NCBI GenBank assembly: GCA_963576565.1
Contig: OY755045.1
Location: forward strand, 6,817,477-6,881,476
DNA length: 64,000 bases
Origin: Aspidapion aeneum
Lineage: Eukaryota; Arthropoda; Insecta; Coleoptera; Brentidae
Direction: 5' to 3'
Translations under genes and position numbers: made by a program
The notes under the pieces: model-generated
What the model saw: the letters and a program-made list of their open reading frames with translations, nothing else
Database searches by the model: none
What the model was told of the DNA's origin: nothing
Shown: in pieces, positions 1 to 10,400 of the stretch
Position numbering within the stretch: position 1 is the stretch's first letter
Layout: each line of letters begins with the position of its first letter

Positions 1-66
1 CCCCCCCCCCGAAACTGTTCGAGCCCCCCCCCCCCCCCCCGAAACATTTTTCTATATACGCCACTG
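1..66 (-). mobile_element. 3' edge of a hAT-like MITE with poly-C tracts
   Basis: Two long C-runs precede a terminus that reads, on the minus strand, CAGTGGCGTATATAG. CAGTGGCG-type ends followed by G-rich subterminal sequence recur in this window (6.06, 10.4, 28.97 kb) in elements with 8-bp duplications, so a hAT-like non-autonomous element is likely. The other end lies outside the window. Confidence 0.4.
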
Positions 67-108
67 TAGGAAGGTATCTGATTCGTCAGGGATCCACTTA
101 TTTAAATT
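67..108 (+). mobile_element. Isolated 3' end of the ACCTTCCTAGC (Helentron-like) family
   Basis: TAGGAAGGTATCTGATTCG followed by GGATCCACTTATTT matches the 3' end seen at 41.9, 42.4, 60.6 and 62.1 kb, with the terminal GATC-rich hairpin partly decayed. Here it does not sit at a recognised splice site. Confidence 0.4.
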
Positions 109-174
109 AAAGTTTACATAAACATAGGTCATATATTCGAGGTCGTCATAATCCTGAACCACTATACTATACTA

Positions 175-896
175 GAATATATGACACGAAAACTAATAGA
201 AGAGTACAATAAATGGGGACTAGAGGTTAATCTCAATAAGACAGGGTATATGTGTATCGGTGGAACGAAACAGGATCTAATCTTAAATACCGGGCAGCGA
301 ATTCAGTCCTGTGATGAGTATAAATACTTAGGTCTAAAAATTACAGCTGACGGAACACTAGACAAAGCTAGAAAAGATCAAAACGTACAAGGAAGAAAAG
401 CAATAACTTTATTAAATGGAATAATTTGGGACCAAAGTATATCAAAACATAACAAAAAGCTTATATATAACACCATTGAAAAAAGTATTATTACATACGG
501 CTCAGAAGTATGACCAATCAAGGATAGAACAAATAAAATGCTTTCCGCTACGGAGATGGACTATTGGAGAAGAGCAGCAGGGAAATCAAAAAGAGAAAGA
601 GTTACAAATCAAAGAATAAGAGAAATTATGACAGTGGGTGAACGTACTTTAGTGGATGATATAAGAACAAAACAACTGGTGTGGTACGGACATGTACAAA
701 GAATGAATGATGAAAGACTACCTAAACAAATACTACAATGGAAACCAACTGGCCGAAGAAAACGAGGATGGCCAAGAAGAAGCTAGAGAGAAGGAATAGA
801 CAGTAAAATAAGAATAAGAGGCCTAGATGATGAATTCTGGGCAAACAGAAACGAGTGGAGATTGGGTATCGGAAGACGTAGAACGTTGTGAAACCG

Positions 897-900
<4 letters not shown>
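175..900 (+). pseudogene. Non-LTR (RTE-like) reverse transcriptase C-terminal fragment
   Basis: Translation from 181 gives the region just after the RT catalytic box (KWGLEVNLNKTGYMCIGG, then YLGLKIT). After a stop at 511-513 it resumes at 538 with the C-terminal tail (VWYGHVQRMNDERLPKQ and a GRRKRGWPRR basic segment), and a TAG falls at 784-786. Typical insect RTE polymerases end in this way. The 5' part, including the endonuclease and the YADD-type box, is absent, so this is a 5'-truncated, dead copy. Its 3' end at about 900 runs into a (TA)n tract. Confidence 0.8.
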
Positions 901-950
<50 letters not shown>

Positions 951-986
951 CGGTTTCACAACGTTCTACGTCTTCCGATACCCAAT
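861..986. repeat. Palindromic RTE 3' ends joined through (TA)n
   Basis: About 39 bases of the RTE 3' end (861-899) are repeated in reverse complement at 947-986, separated only by a (TA)n tract at about 899-947. The result is a perfect-armed hairpin that abuts a second RTE tail in opposite orientation. Confidence 0.85.
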
Positions 987-1068
987 AATAAAAACCGACA
1001 AGTCACTTGGGACTTAGGGATGATAGTCAAATGAATTGTTAATTATTTAAGCATCTGAAATAAATGAA

Positions 1069-1340
1069 CTTGAACTCATAAACCGCTGAACCGATTTTCA
1101 TAAAATTTTCAGGTAAAATAGTGTTCGAAACTCTAACGAGCTGATTAGATTCTGACTAAAATCCATTAAGGCTAAAATTCAAAAAATGCTAACTTTTTAA
1201 CGGAGCATCGCATCAATATGCAGTTTTCGGAATAAAGTAGACTGCATTTTGCGCAATAATTTGTGTTATAACCAAAAACTTCGTAGGGGCTTTAGTTTCT
1301 AAGATATTTACAAAAAACTGTTTTCAGGGCTGATATATCA
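1069..1340 (+). mobile_element. Fragment of the ACCTTCCTAGC (Helentron-like) family
   Basis: The stretch from CGCTGAACCGATTTTCAT through GAGCTGATTAGATTCTGAC to the TTCGTAGGGGCTTTAG block is shared with 42.10-42.37 kb and 58.85-59.0 kb. Neither end is intact here. The right side is cut off by a G/C-rich hAT-like terminus at 1341. Confidence 0.6.
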
Positions 1341-1641
1341 TGGCGGATCCAGCGGGGAGCCAGAGGGGCCCGGGCACCCCCCCCCCGCCCTACCTGACAT
1401 TAAACTTTTTTTTAGTTGAAGGAAAAAAAATGCCAATGAATCAACCGCGAGTTTGAACAAAATTTACCGCAAACATCACTTTTTTCATTTTTTTTTTCTA
1501 AAAAACACTGAGTATTTCAAAAATTTTTGCCTGCGACGCATTTTGTCACCTGTGAATTTAAATTTGAAACGTAAGAATTATTAACAACGCGTTCAAACCA
1601 AGAAATATTTTGGTTTTTGGGTCCCCAGGCCCCTCCCCGCT

Positions 1642-1642
<1 letters not shown>
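1341..1642 (+). mobile_element. hAT-like non-autonomous element remnant
   Basis: CATGGCGGATCCAGCGGGG followed by a C-rich tract lies opposite CCCCAGGCCCCTCCCCGCT at 1622-1641, giving imperfect inverted, G/C-rich ends of the kind seen in the hAT-like elements of this window. The interior is AT-rich and non-coding. No target duplication can be found because the right side passes into (TA)n. Confidence 0.4.
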
Positions 1643-1690
<48 letters not shown>

Positions 1691-1754
1691 CGGTTTCACA
1701 ACGTTCTACGTCTTCCGATACCCAATCTCCACTCGTTTCTGTTTGCCCAGAATT

Positions 1755-1803
<49 letters not shown>
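1643..1803 (-). mobile_element. RTE 3' tail (minus strand) between two (TA)n tracts
   Basis: Bases 1687-1760 are the reverse complement of the RTE 3' end at 826-899. (TA)n runs of about 45 bases flank it on both sides (1644-1687 and 1759-1803). This is the third copy of the same tail within 1.8 kb. Apparent 60-70 residue reading frames here are Tyr-Ile dipeptide artefacts of the microsatellites. Confidence 0.75.
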
Positions 1804-1806
<3 letters not shown>

Positions 1807-2044
1807 ATAGGTATGCAAAGGCTTCGTTAGTATTCTTCTGGTAAAATGTTTTCCTGTGCCTGATTTAAATTTTAGGCTAAATATCTCAAAAACTGCAAGC
1901 CATAAAGGAAAAAAAAACGAAACGAAGCGTTGCCAGACCTATAATGTTTACAGGACCTGTAGCTTTAAAATAAACCTAAAAATCACTCCTTTTCATCTGA
2001 ATGACATTTCGCAACATTGCCTCTCCTGAGTGCGCACATGCATT

Positions 2045-2690
2045 AAGCCCGGTCTAGACATAACATTTTACCTTACGTCTTGCCTGTTAGTCAAAAGGGT
2101 CAAGTATGACGGTTTGAAAGACTAGCGTACACACTTGATAGTTTTAACGTACGCTTTTAGATCAGTTTTTGATACACCATGGAGGAAGCACTGCTTTTGT
2201 CAATAATGTTTTTTGTTTTAAATGTCTATGACAACCGTTTCAGTAGCTAAACATAGTTTTTTAACCAGTTTTTCAAAATGTTGTGCTGATTTAGTTTGGT
2301 AATGTCCCCTGAAGATGTAAGTTTCTGCTTACGAAACATGTCGGGACTATTTGTTTAAAACAAATTAAAAATTAGTGGAGGAAGACAATAACCTGTTTGA
2401 TTTCCTAAAAAATTATCTTATCTAATGTCGGACGTTTCGTATACCAACTTCTAAGATGCACTCGAAAGGAATTAAAATTGTATGCACTACCACAAGAAAT
2501 GCCGCTAAAACTGACGTTTTACCGGAAACAAAGCCTCTACCGATCAGTTCAACAGGTCCGACTTCCGTCCTGTTCAGTTCAGGCAAAACGTACGTTTTAT
2601 TGTCTACACGAAAGGTTTTGCCTGATCCGTTTTACCTGATCAAGTAAATCGTCAGGCAAAACGTTATGTGTAGACCCCGGTTTAGAGTTA
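2045..2690. mobile_element. MITE with about 35-bp inverted ends
   Basis: The left end AAGCCCGGTCTAGACATAAC pairs with the right end GTTATGTGTAGACCCCGGTTT, with further weaker pairing inside. No transposase is present. A hammerhead-like motif lies inside at 2304-2347. A 63-residue ORF at 2456 is taken as chance. Confidence 0.6.
2304..2347 (+). ncRNA. Hammerhead-ribozyme-like motif (type I, minimal stem III)
   Basis: The order is: outer stem GTCCC (2304-2308) pairing with GGGAC (2343-2347); core CTGAAGA (2309-2315), fitting the CUGANGA box; hairpin GTAAG/CTTAC with a six-base loop (2317-2332); GAA (2333-2335); then ACATGT, able to form a two-pair stem III; then C2342 at the expected cleavage position. 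One extra U (2316) lies between the core and stem II, which is not canonical. Minimal type I hammerheads are known from Penelope-like and other retroelements. Activity is not shown by sequence alone. Confidence 0.45.
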
Positions 2691-2740
2691 AATTTTGGCG
2701 AAGAAGTAGTTCCAAAAAGGAACTGGTGTTGTTTTCTATA

Positions 2741-3394
2741 CAAGACGCTAGCGCTACCAAGTCCACTTTCAATCCCTGGCTTCGCAAGCGCAGATCTACC
2801 AATAGATGCATACAGGGTGATTTTCACTTGAATGATTCTAACCACATGAAAATAGAAAGTTTCAAAAACCTAACCTAACAAAACCTAATCAAATCTAACC
2901 GAACCGAAGGAAACTGAACCAATAATTTTTTTCAAAAAAAAAAAACTTTCCTGACTTCCTGCCCGGGATCCTAGAGGATGTGAATCCGAACCGAACCAAA
3001 CTAAACTGAACCAAACCTAACCTAACCTAACCTAACCAAACTAAACTACAACACGTACTGCTAATTAGGTTTAGTTGGGTAGGGTTAGGTTTGGATAGGT
3101 TCGGTTCGGTACGGTCCGGTTCGGATTCACATCCTCTAGCATCCCGGGCAGGAAGCCAGGAAAGTTTTTTTTTTGAAAAAAATTATTGGTTCAGTTTGCT
3201 TTGGTTCGGTTCGGTTAGATCTGATTAGGTTTCGTTAGGTTAGGTTTTTGAAACTTTCTATTTTCATGTGGTTAGAATCATTCAAGTGAAAATCACCCTG
3301 TACATCGATTCTAATACATGAGGTAAATAATATTGGTAGATCTACGCATGCGAAGCCAGGGATTGGAAGTGGACTTGGTAGCGCTAGCGTCTGT
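2741..3394. repeat. Palindromic (foldback-type) element, arms of about 300 bp
   Basis: The left arm starts near GACGCTAGCGCTACC (2743) and the right arm ends at its complement (3377-3391). The arms match through the CTAACCACATGAAAATAG block and a run of AACC/GGTT-rich degenerate repeats, with a loop near 3060. Internal segments (CCGGGATCCTAGAGG...GTGAATCCGAACCGAACC) recur inside the neighbouring foldback element, so the two are related. Confidence 0.7.
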
Positions 3395-3704
3395 GTTTTC
3401 TATTAGTAAATATTAAACACAATTTAAATATGGGATGCAATTAAACATTTCTATTTTATCCCCATAAAATGGTTTTTTGTTTTATTACATTACAAGAAAA
3501 AACAAATAAAGAAATTTCTGAAGGAGATTTTAAAAGATGTTCATTTATTTATTCATTTTGTTTAGTTAAGTAAATGTCTAATGGATCTAAATATATCCCA
3601 AATCGTGTCCATTGGTGGTAAGGTACATGCAAAAAGAAATATTAGCAAAAAACCAAAAACTATTGTATCCCCGGTCTCCACTATTTTCCAAATATATAAA
3701 GAAT

Positions 3705-4627
3705 GGCTCTGGAACGAAATAGCGATGTACAAAATAGCGACGTTCAAAATAGCGAGTAATGAAATAGCGACTATCAAAATAGCGATGTAATGAAAGAGCG
3801 ACTATCAAAATAGCGATGTATCAAAATAGCGTTTGTAACAAAACAGCGACATATCAAAATAGCGATGTATCAAAATAGCGACAATCAAAATAGCGATATA
3901 TTAAAATAGCGACAATCAAAATAGCGATGTATCAAAATAGCGATGTATCAAAATAGCGAAGTATGAAAATGGCGATGTATCAAAATACCGAATCGAATCA
4001 AATCAATCCAAACCGAAAAGAATCGAAATGCGCTATTATATCCTATTTTGACTATACCAGCTTATTAAAAAAAAAACTTTCCTGATTCTTTTCCGGGATC
4101 CTAGAGGGTGTGAATCCGAACCGAACCGAACCGATCTGAACCGAATTCGGTTCGGTTCGGATTCATACTCTCTAGGATTCCGGAAAAGAAGTCTGGAGAG
4201 TTTTTTTTTGAAAAATATGCTGGTTCGGTTCGGCTTGGTTCGGTTCGGATTCACACCCTTTAGGATCCCGGGAAAGAAGTCAGGAAAGTTTTTTTTTTGG
4301 AAACATTTCTTAGAAAGAAACGCTTTAGTTGAGCTATATGCCAAAACGGAACCGAAATATCGCTATTTTGATAGTCGCTATTTTGTTACATCGCTGTTTT
4401 GATAGTCGCTATTTTGTTACATCGCTATTTTGATAGTCGCTATTTTGATAGTCGCTATTTTGTTACATCGCTATTTCGTTACAATCGCTATTTTGTTACA
4501 TCGCTATTTTGTTACATCGCTATTTTGATAGTCGCCTTTTCATTACATCGCTATTTTGATTGTCGCTATTTCGATACCGCTATTTTAATAGTCGCTATTT
4601 TGTACATCGCTATTTCGTTCCAGAGCC
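3705..4627. mobile_element. Foldback element with subrepeat-built inverted ends and 9-bp TSD
   Basis: The ends begin with GGCTCTGGAACGAAATAGCG and its complement. Each end is an array of 12-20-bp subrepeats of the form AAAATAGCGA(C/T)(T/G)(A/T)T, about 290 bp on the left (3711-3990) and 270 bp on the right (4355-4615). The 9-bp direct repeat ATAAAGAAT flanks the element exactly (3696-3704 and 4628-4636). Long terminal arrays of short repeats with 9-bp duplications are the hallmark of Drosophila Foldback-like elements. The 350-bp middle carries inverted CGGTTCGG-rich blocks shared with 2.74-3.39 kb. No transposase is seen. Confidence 0.8.
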
Positions 4628-4906
4628 ATAAAGAATAACCTAAGAGTACCTATCATACAAAAATAGGAATTCTTAAAATCAAGAAAAACTAATACTTTAT
4701 TAATCAATCAATTAATCAAAAATTAAGCAAAATAAAGGATGTTTAATTTAAAAATCCATTTGGTTTTCACGTCAAATGTATTATCTACGTATTTAACAGT
4801 GCCCAATAGTTTTACATAAATTCGGGTAAAAAATTAATTGTTTTTTAAGTTCATTTATGGGGGAAAATGATTTTCAAAATCCGAATTTTCTTTGAAAAAA
4901 TTTCCT

Positions 4907-5820
4907 ATATGGATGATTCTACAAAAATGGTGCTGTGGAGTGGGATACAAACACAGACTGCAAATGAAGCATAGTTTTAGTTATAAGATTTAAAACGAAA
5001 TGTTTTCTTTATGGAGCATTTGAGTTTAATGTATAAAAAAAATTGCAAGTTTATAATTTTTTTTATTACAAAGCAAATACCTCATTCCTGTGGTGTAGTC
5101 CCAAACCAAATATTAAAAACAGATTGAAAAAAATATCCTAATAAATAATATTTAACCAAGTCTTAACTATTTATCAAAAAATTGATGAAACTCAAGTTTG
5201 CAGTCATATTTTTGAAAATCCGAATTTACATTTTCTCCGGAAAATTTTACAATTTTAGACGTGCTCCATTTTTAATAACACAATATTTGTGAATACCACC
5301 GGTTAATTTCTAGAGAAAGAGACGGCTCTGGATATCTAATTTACTTGTGAGGGTGACAAGTTGTGACAGATAATGTCAACTTTAGTTTGGTTTAAGTTAT
5401 AGATCTTTTTATTTTCAGCAGAAAATTAGTTTTTTTCGGAGAAATCAAAAAGGAACGCTTCAATTATCATTCCTCTGGTAAGTAAATATTCGACTGATAT
5501 GAATAGTATAATTTTTTTGTTGATTGTTTTAAAATTATAAGTATAGGAACTTTGTTTATATAAAACTTAAGTTAAGTAGTCTAAATAGATTTTTATTTAA
5601 ATTGGAAAACCATTAAAAAACTCATTCCTCTGGTACTCATTCCTCTGGCATTTTTATGCAATAATTGCTAAAATTTGGGAAAATAAATGTTTCTTAGCTT
5701 ACACCTAATTAATTACATAAATTTAACAAAACAAAATTATTTACTGTGCTGTACTGTTATTTAAAGGCAATGACCAAAAATGATATCCATATAGCCCACT
5801 TTTGGTAGAATCATCCATAT
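4907..5820. mobile_element. MITE of about 0.9 kb with ATATGGATGATTCTAC ends
   Basis: The left terminus ATATGGATGATTCTAC (4907-4922) is mirrored at 5805-5820. The interior repeats CATTCCTCTGGTA-like motifs (5088, 5468, 5620, 5637). There is no coding potential and no clear target duplication beyond an AT-rich context. Confidence 0.6.
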
Positions 5821-6395
5821 CTATTAAGAAATAAACAGCACTAAGGGGCACTTTAGGTGACATTCTCTGTTGGTAAAAAACGGTATATATTTTATTGAAT
5901 TAGTCAGTGGTTGTAATTTCAATGATAAAAACAATAGACACTTTCATGCGCCGCAGGCAAAAATTTGGAATTTTTATTAGCAAAAACATTACTTTTTACT
6001 CATTTTTTGTATATTCAAAAAATTCTCGGGGGGGCCGGTGCCCCTAGTGCCCCCCTGGAGCCGCCACTGTACCGGATAGATTCAAAACTTCACCAACTAA
6101 AAGTGTTTTCACATAAACTTTGCATTTTTACCGACTCAGCAAGTACTGTTGCGCATGTCCTCGCATTATAAATCGTGCGCGTGACGTCACGTGGTGGAAA
6201 AAATAGGGTTTCCACTACACAGCGGCGTCGCGTCGAGGGAGCCAGGGGGGCCCTAGCATCTCCACTTTTGTCAAACCACATAAAATTCTTTCAAAATTCA
6301 TAATATTTTTGTTTTTAAAATGTAAAATTTTCTGTACTTCAGAAGTTATACAGTTATACGTCCCTCCCCCACTATTTAAGGGCACGCGCCGCAGC
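5821..6395. other. AT-rich spacer with two hAT-like G/C-rich termini
   Basis: GGGGGGGCCGGTGCCCC ends at GGAGCCGCCACTG (6057-6069), which on the minus strand is a CAGTGGCGGCTCC terminus. A second terminus-like block, CAGCGGCGTCGCGTCGAGGG, starts at 6220. Partner ends were not found. Nothing else is seen. Confidence 0.35.
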
Positions 6396-6529
6396 TGTTT
6401 GCGATTTTCAGGGGTATGTGCAAAAATGGAAAATTTATTTTGATAAGACAGGAACATACTGTAAATAACTGGAAAAAGAATAGTAAAAACAAAAAAGTTA
6501 TTGACTTTCTTAGCAGTATAGAGCAGAGG

Positions 6530-6905
6530 GATAAAAAAGAATGTAAAATTTAAGATATATGAAACAATGGTGAAAAGAACGCTGTTGTATGGAATAGACT
6601 TATCGCGTAACAAAAAAATACAAAACGAAAATGGAAAGTGTCGAAATGGATGCAATAAGAAGATCAATCAGAATATCTAGAACAAATCATATAAGAAATG
6701 AGACTTTAGAGTAATAAAATATTTTTATTAGTCTAAGAATGAGACCATAAAAAATGGGAAGCATAACGGATGACATCACTATAAGACAACTGATATGGTA
6801 CGACCATGTACAACGGATGAACGACGAAAGATTACCAAAGCAGGTCCTAGAATGGCAACCAGTATGGCGCAGAAAAAGGCGTCATAAACTGGAATGTCAA
6901 CAAAA
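6530..6905 (+). pseudogene. Degenerate RTE-like RT C-terminal fragment
   Basis: Nucleotide similarity to the RT fragment at 38.97-39.54 kb (AAATTTAAGATATATGAAAC, ATGGAAAGTGTCGAAATGG) leads into a 6754-6890 frame reading RQLIWYDHVQRMNDERLPKQ, the same tail as at 661-740. Stops and frameshifts interrupt it. It lies just upstream of the promoter of the secreted-protein gene. Confidence 0.65.
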
Positions 6906-7235
6906 CTTGACAGAAAATTATTTTCAGGAACAAAGGAAGTGGAAAATAGGCATCGTCTTACAAATCGCTTGTCAGATGAGTGCGAGTCAGTCCGACGCTC
7001 GAAAGATGACTGCGTCTGCGCACATTGTTAGAAATTACTTTCAAGAATTTTCGCAGAAGAAAAATTTGGACGTCTTGGCCAAATTAATGATTCAGCATGT
7101 TACTCATCACTCAACCAAACGGTTGTATTGTGGACTAGAAGTGGGGGTCAGTTCTGGTGACCCTAGCATACCTGTGGTACTCTTTCCATAACAATACTAT
7201 TTGTTCAACAAAACTACTTAAATTGACCATAGGTA

Positions 7236-7273
7236 TATAAAAGCCGAGAGTGGGAAATGAGCAGTCATCAGTT
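7236..7273 (+). promoter_or_regulatory. TATA box and arthropod Inr of the secreted-protein gene
   Basis: TATAAAAG begins at 7236 and TCAGTT, an arthropod initiator match, lies at 7268-7273. An initiation A at 7270 would be about 34 bases downstream of the first T. The 5' UTR would then be about 137 nt to the ATG at 7407. This spacing is what a focused arthropod core promoter shows. Confidence 0.65.
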
Positions 7274-7406
7274 AACTAGCAGTGATTCTTCGATTTTACC
7301 ATAAATAAACTAAAAATTAGTTTATAAATAAATGTTACGTAGATAACCAACCGGATTTTTTTTTAAACATAAATTTTTTAACATAAAAGCAACGAATTTT
7401 TAAATA

Positions 7407-10400
7407 ATGAATTTTACGTTATTTTGTTTGGTTTTTGGTGCATTTTTGGGAGTAACATTAGCTTGTAAGTATTTTTCTTGAGTACAATTTATGGGATGAA
7501 AACCAAGAGGAAGATGGAAAGTGTCTTTTAACACAATATTGTTATAATATCTTTGGTGTGTCGCAAAAACTTCAAAACTATTTAAACGATTTTAATGGTA
7601 TTTTTTTTACTTTATTATTATAAATACTCTGTTCATACTTATAGGCACCTTAGCTCACACGATTAATGTATAATGTATTTTTTAGCCATTTTTATCAGAG
7701 AAAATAACTTCCTAACCGCCACCCAATGAACAAAATAGACTATAATATATTTTTTTACACGGTAAAAATTTTTAATAATTCAACGTAGTCTTGAAATGAG
7801 TATACTCCATTTTGTAACAAAGCAAATTGTCTTCATATAAGTAATATTTTGCTTCAAGAGAAAACGGTGCCTTAGATTAATTCAGTTCCAATTTATAATA
7901 AAACAATTTCTGTGCTATATTAAGAAAATATTATCTTGGTGAATAGGAAAGCACAAATTATTTTACTTCAAAGCAATTTGCTTTGATCCAAGACAATTTT
8001 TTTTACCGTATAATCTAACCTTTAAGAACCACATAAGTCAAATTTTTAGCAAAACTATAATTTTTAAAATTAACCCCCACCTCTTGTTTTGTTCGTCAGA
8101 TTTGATTTATTTTTGAGTGGGACCATCTTGAGCCAAAACCCAATCTACGTACTAAATTTTACCTAAAACACAAGAAATATTTTTACCAGAACCAAGGAAA
8201 GAAAATCATCAGTCCTTGTCAGATTTCTAATGTTTGAAATCCACCCCACCACTTTTTTTCGGATTATGTCTGGTGGATTTCATTAATTTTTAAATGGGGC
8301 CATCTGGAGCCAAAACCCAGCCTAGGTACCAAATTTCATTAAAATCGGGTAAGCCGTTCTTGAGTTATACAGACAGATATACGGAGCAACTTTTTAGCTC
8401 ACACTACTACTATACTATAGTAGTGTGAGCTATGGTGATCCTAATTTAAAAAAAAAAAGAGTTGCTCCGATTTCACAAATTTTTATATAACATTGCGTTT
8501 CAGATGATTTTGAAACTTTTTTGTCGCGCCGTCTGTCTGTCTGTCTGTCTGTAACGACCAACGCGCGTAACTCAAAAAGCGCTTGCCCGACTTTAATGAA
8601 ATTTGGTACCTAGGTTTGGGTCAAGATGGTCCCATTTAAAAATGAACAAAATCTACCGAACACAAGCCAAATAAAAGGGTAGGGGTAGATTTCAAAAATT
8701 AGAGTTTATGTGAAAATATCGCGTGTGTGATATCAAACGAAAGGTAATTGAATTTAGAGTGAAACAAAATAAATTTTAGTTAAAAAAAAAAGGGTGAGGG
8801 TATATAGATTTCAAAAATTAGAGTTTACATGAAAATATGGCGTGTGCGATATCAAACGAAAGGTAATTGAGTCTGGAGTTAAACAAAAAACATTTTAGTT
8901 AAAAAAAAAGAGGGTGGAGGTAGATTTTAAAAATTAGAGTTTAAGTCAAAACATGGCTTGTGTGGTATCAAACGAAAGGTAATTATTGAGTCTGGAGTTG
9001 AATAAAATATATTTCAGTTTTTAGTTATATTAGCTCATACGTACATTATAACTATAGTACCTAGTGTGAGCTTGGATGCCCATATATTGGCAGCGTATTT
9101 TCTTATTTGTACCTAGGTTGGGTTTTGACTCTAGATGGTTCCATTTCAAAATTAATAAAATCCAAAGGACATAAGCCGAAAAAAAAGGGTGGCGGTAGAT
9201 TAAAAAAATTAGAGTTCTGACAAAAATATTATTAGTGTAGTACTATATGAAACGTAACTGTGTATTCATAATATTTGTTTTGTTCAGTGGTATTACACTG
9301 GGGGGGAGGGGGGAATCTCCAATCGGATAACGGGTTATTTTCGCGGAAAAAAATGAGTAAAAATTACATTACACATCAATCGTGATCTAAAGTGTCCATA
9401 AATTGGCAGAGGATTCTTTATAGGTAAACCAATTATTTCATTTACCGCTGGATCATTCATACATAGGTATGCAATCAGGGTCGTACCCAGAAAAAATTTC
9501 AAGGGGGGATAAAAAATTTAAAATTACTTTTTGGAAAATTTTTGTAATGAGCACTTTTTTTCTTATTTTTTTACTGAGAAATCCCTTTAAAAAAAACACT
9601 TTGTCGATTATTTCAGGGGGTATTGACCCCCCTTGATTCCCCTTCTAGGTACGGCTTTGTATACAATAACAACATTTTCTTTAAATTCAAAATTAAATAA
9701 TTTTTAAGTATAATCTTTACAACCTTGAACAGGAACATCCTATTCTGATGTGTAAAAAACTAATTAGTATTTAATTTTTATTAATGTTAATATTTGTTTT
9801 GTTATAGCACCTCTTTATTTTATTTCCTAAAAAAAATTAAAAGCATCTTAAACAAGCACCAGCAGTAGTGGTAGGGCTCTGCAGGGTGAGTGAATTTTAC
9901 ATATTTGAAGTGAAATCTATTCTCCTGTCCCGTACCGACTGAACGTTTCTCGGTCGGATCGTGGGAGAAGCTTGTCCAATGGAGGTTTCGCATAGCACGT
10001 GACAGGTCGGAGCTAATTAAAACCTTACCATTGGCCAAAGCTACTACTACTACTACCCAGGTAGCTCATTAGCCATTTCAGTTCTCTTCACAAAATCCAG
10101 TAGCTCTTCCTCGCTCAGGGCTGGTGCCCAGAGTGGCTGTTGTCTCATCCTTATGCAGTGACGCACCCAGGAATATGTCTTGGGGAGGCCTGAGACCCCA
10201 TGAAGACGTATTTTATCCTATTTTATTTTTTTATTAATGAAATATGAGAAAAATACCTAAAAGTCCCCTTCCCTTGCTTGTATAGGTCTCACATTCTGCC
10301 ACTAGGTGCCTTGATCTCTCTTATCTCTGAACTGGTTTTGTCCAAGAATAACTATAAGCAATGAGTATCTATATGAACATTGGCGTAGCTAGCCTTGCTT

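Noticed and set aside
1593..1808. ORFs of alternating Tyr-Ile
   Set aside because: Translation of (TA)n microsatellites.
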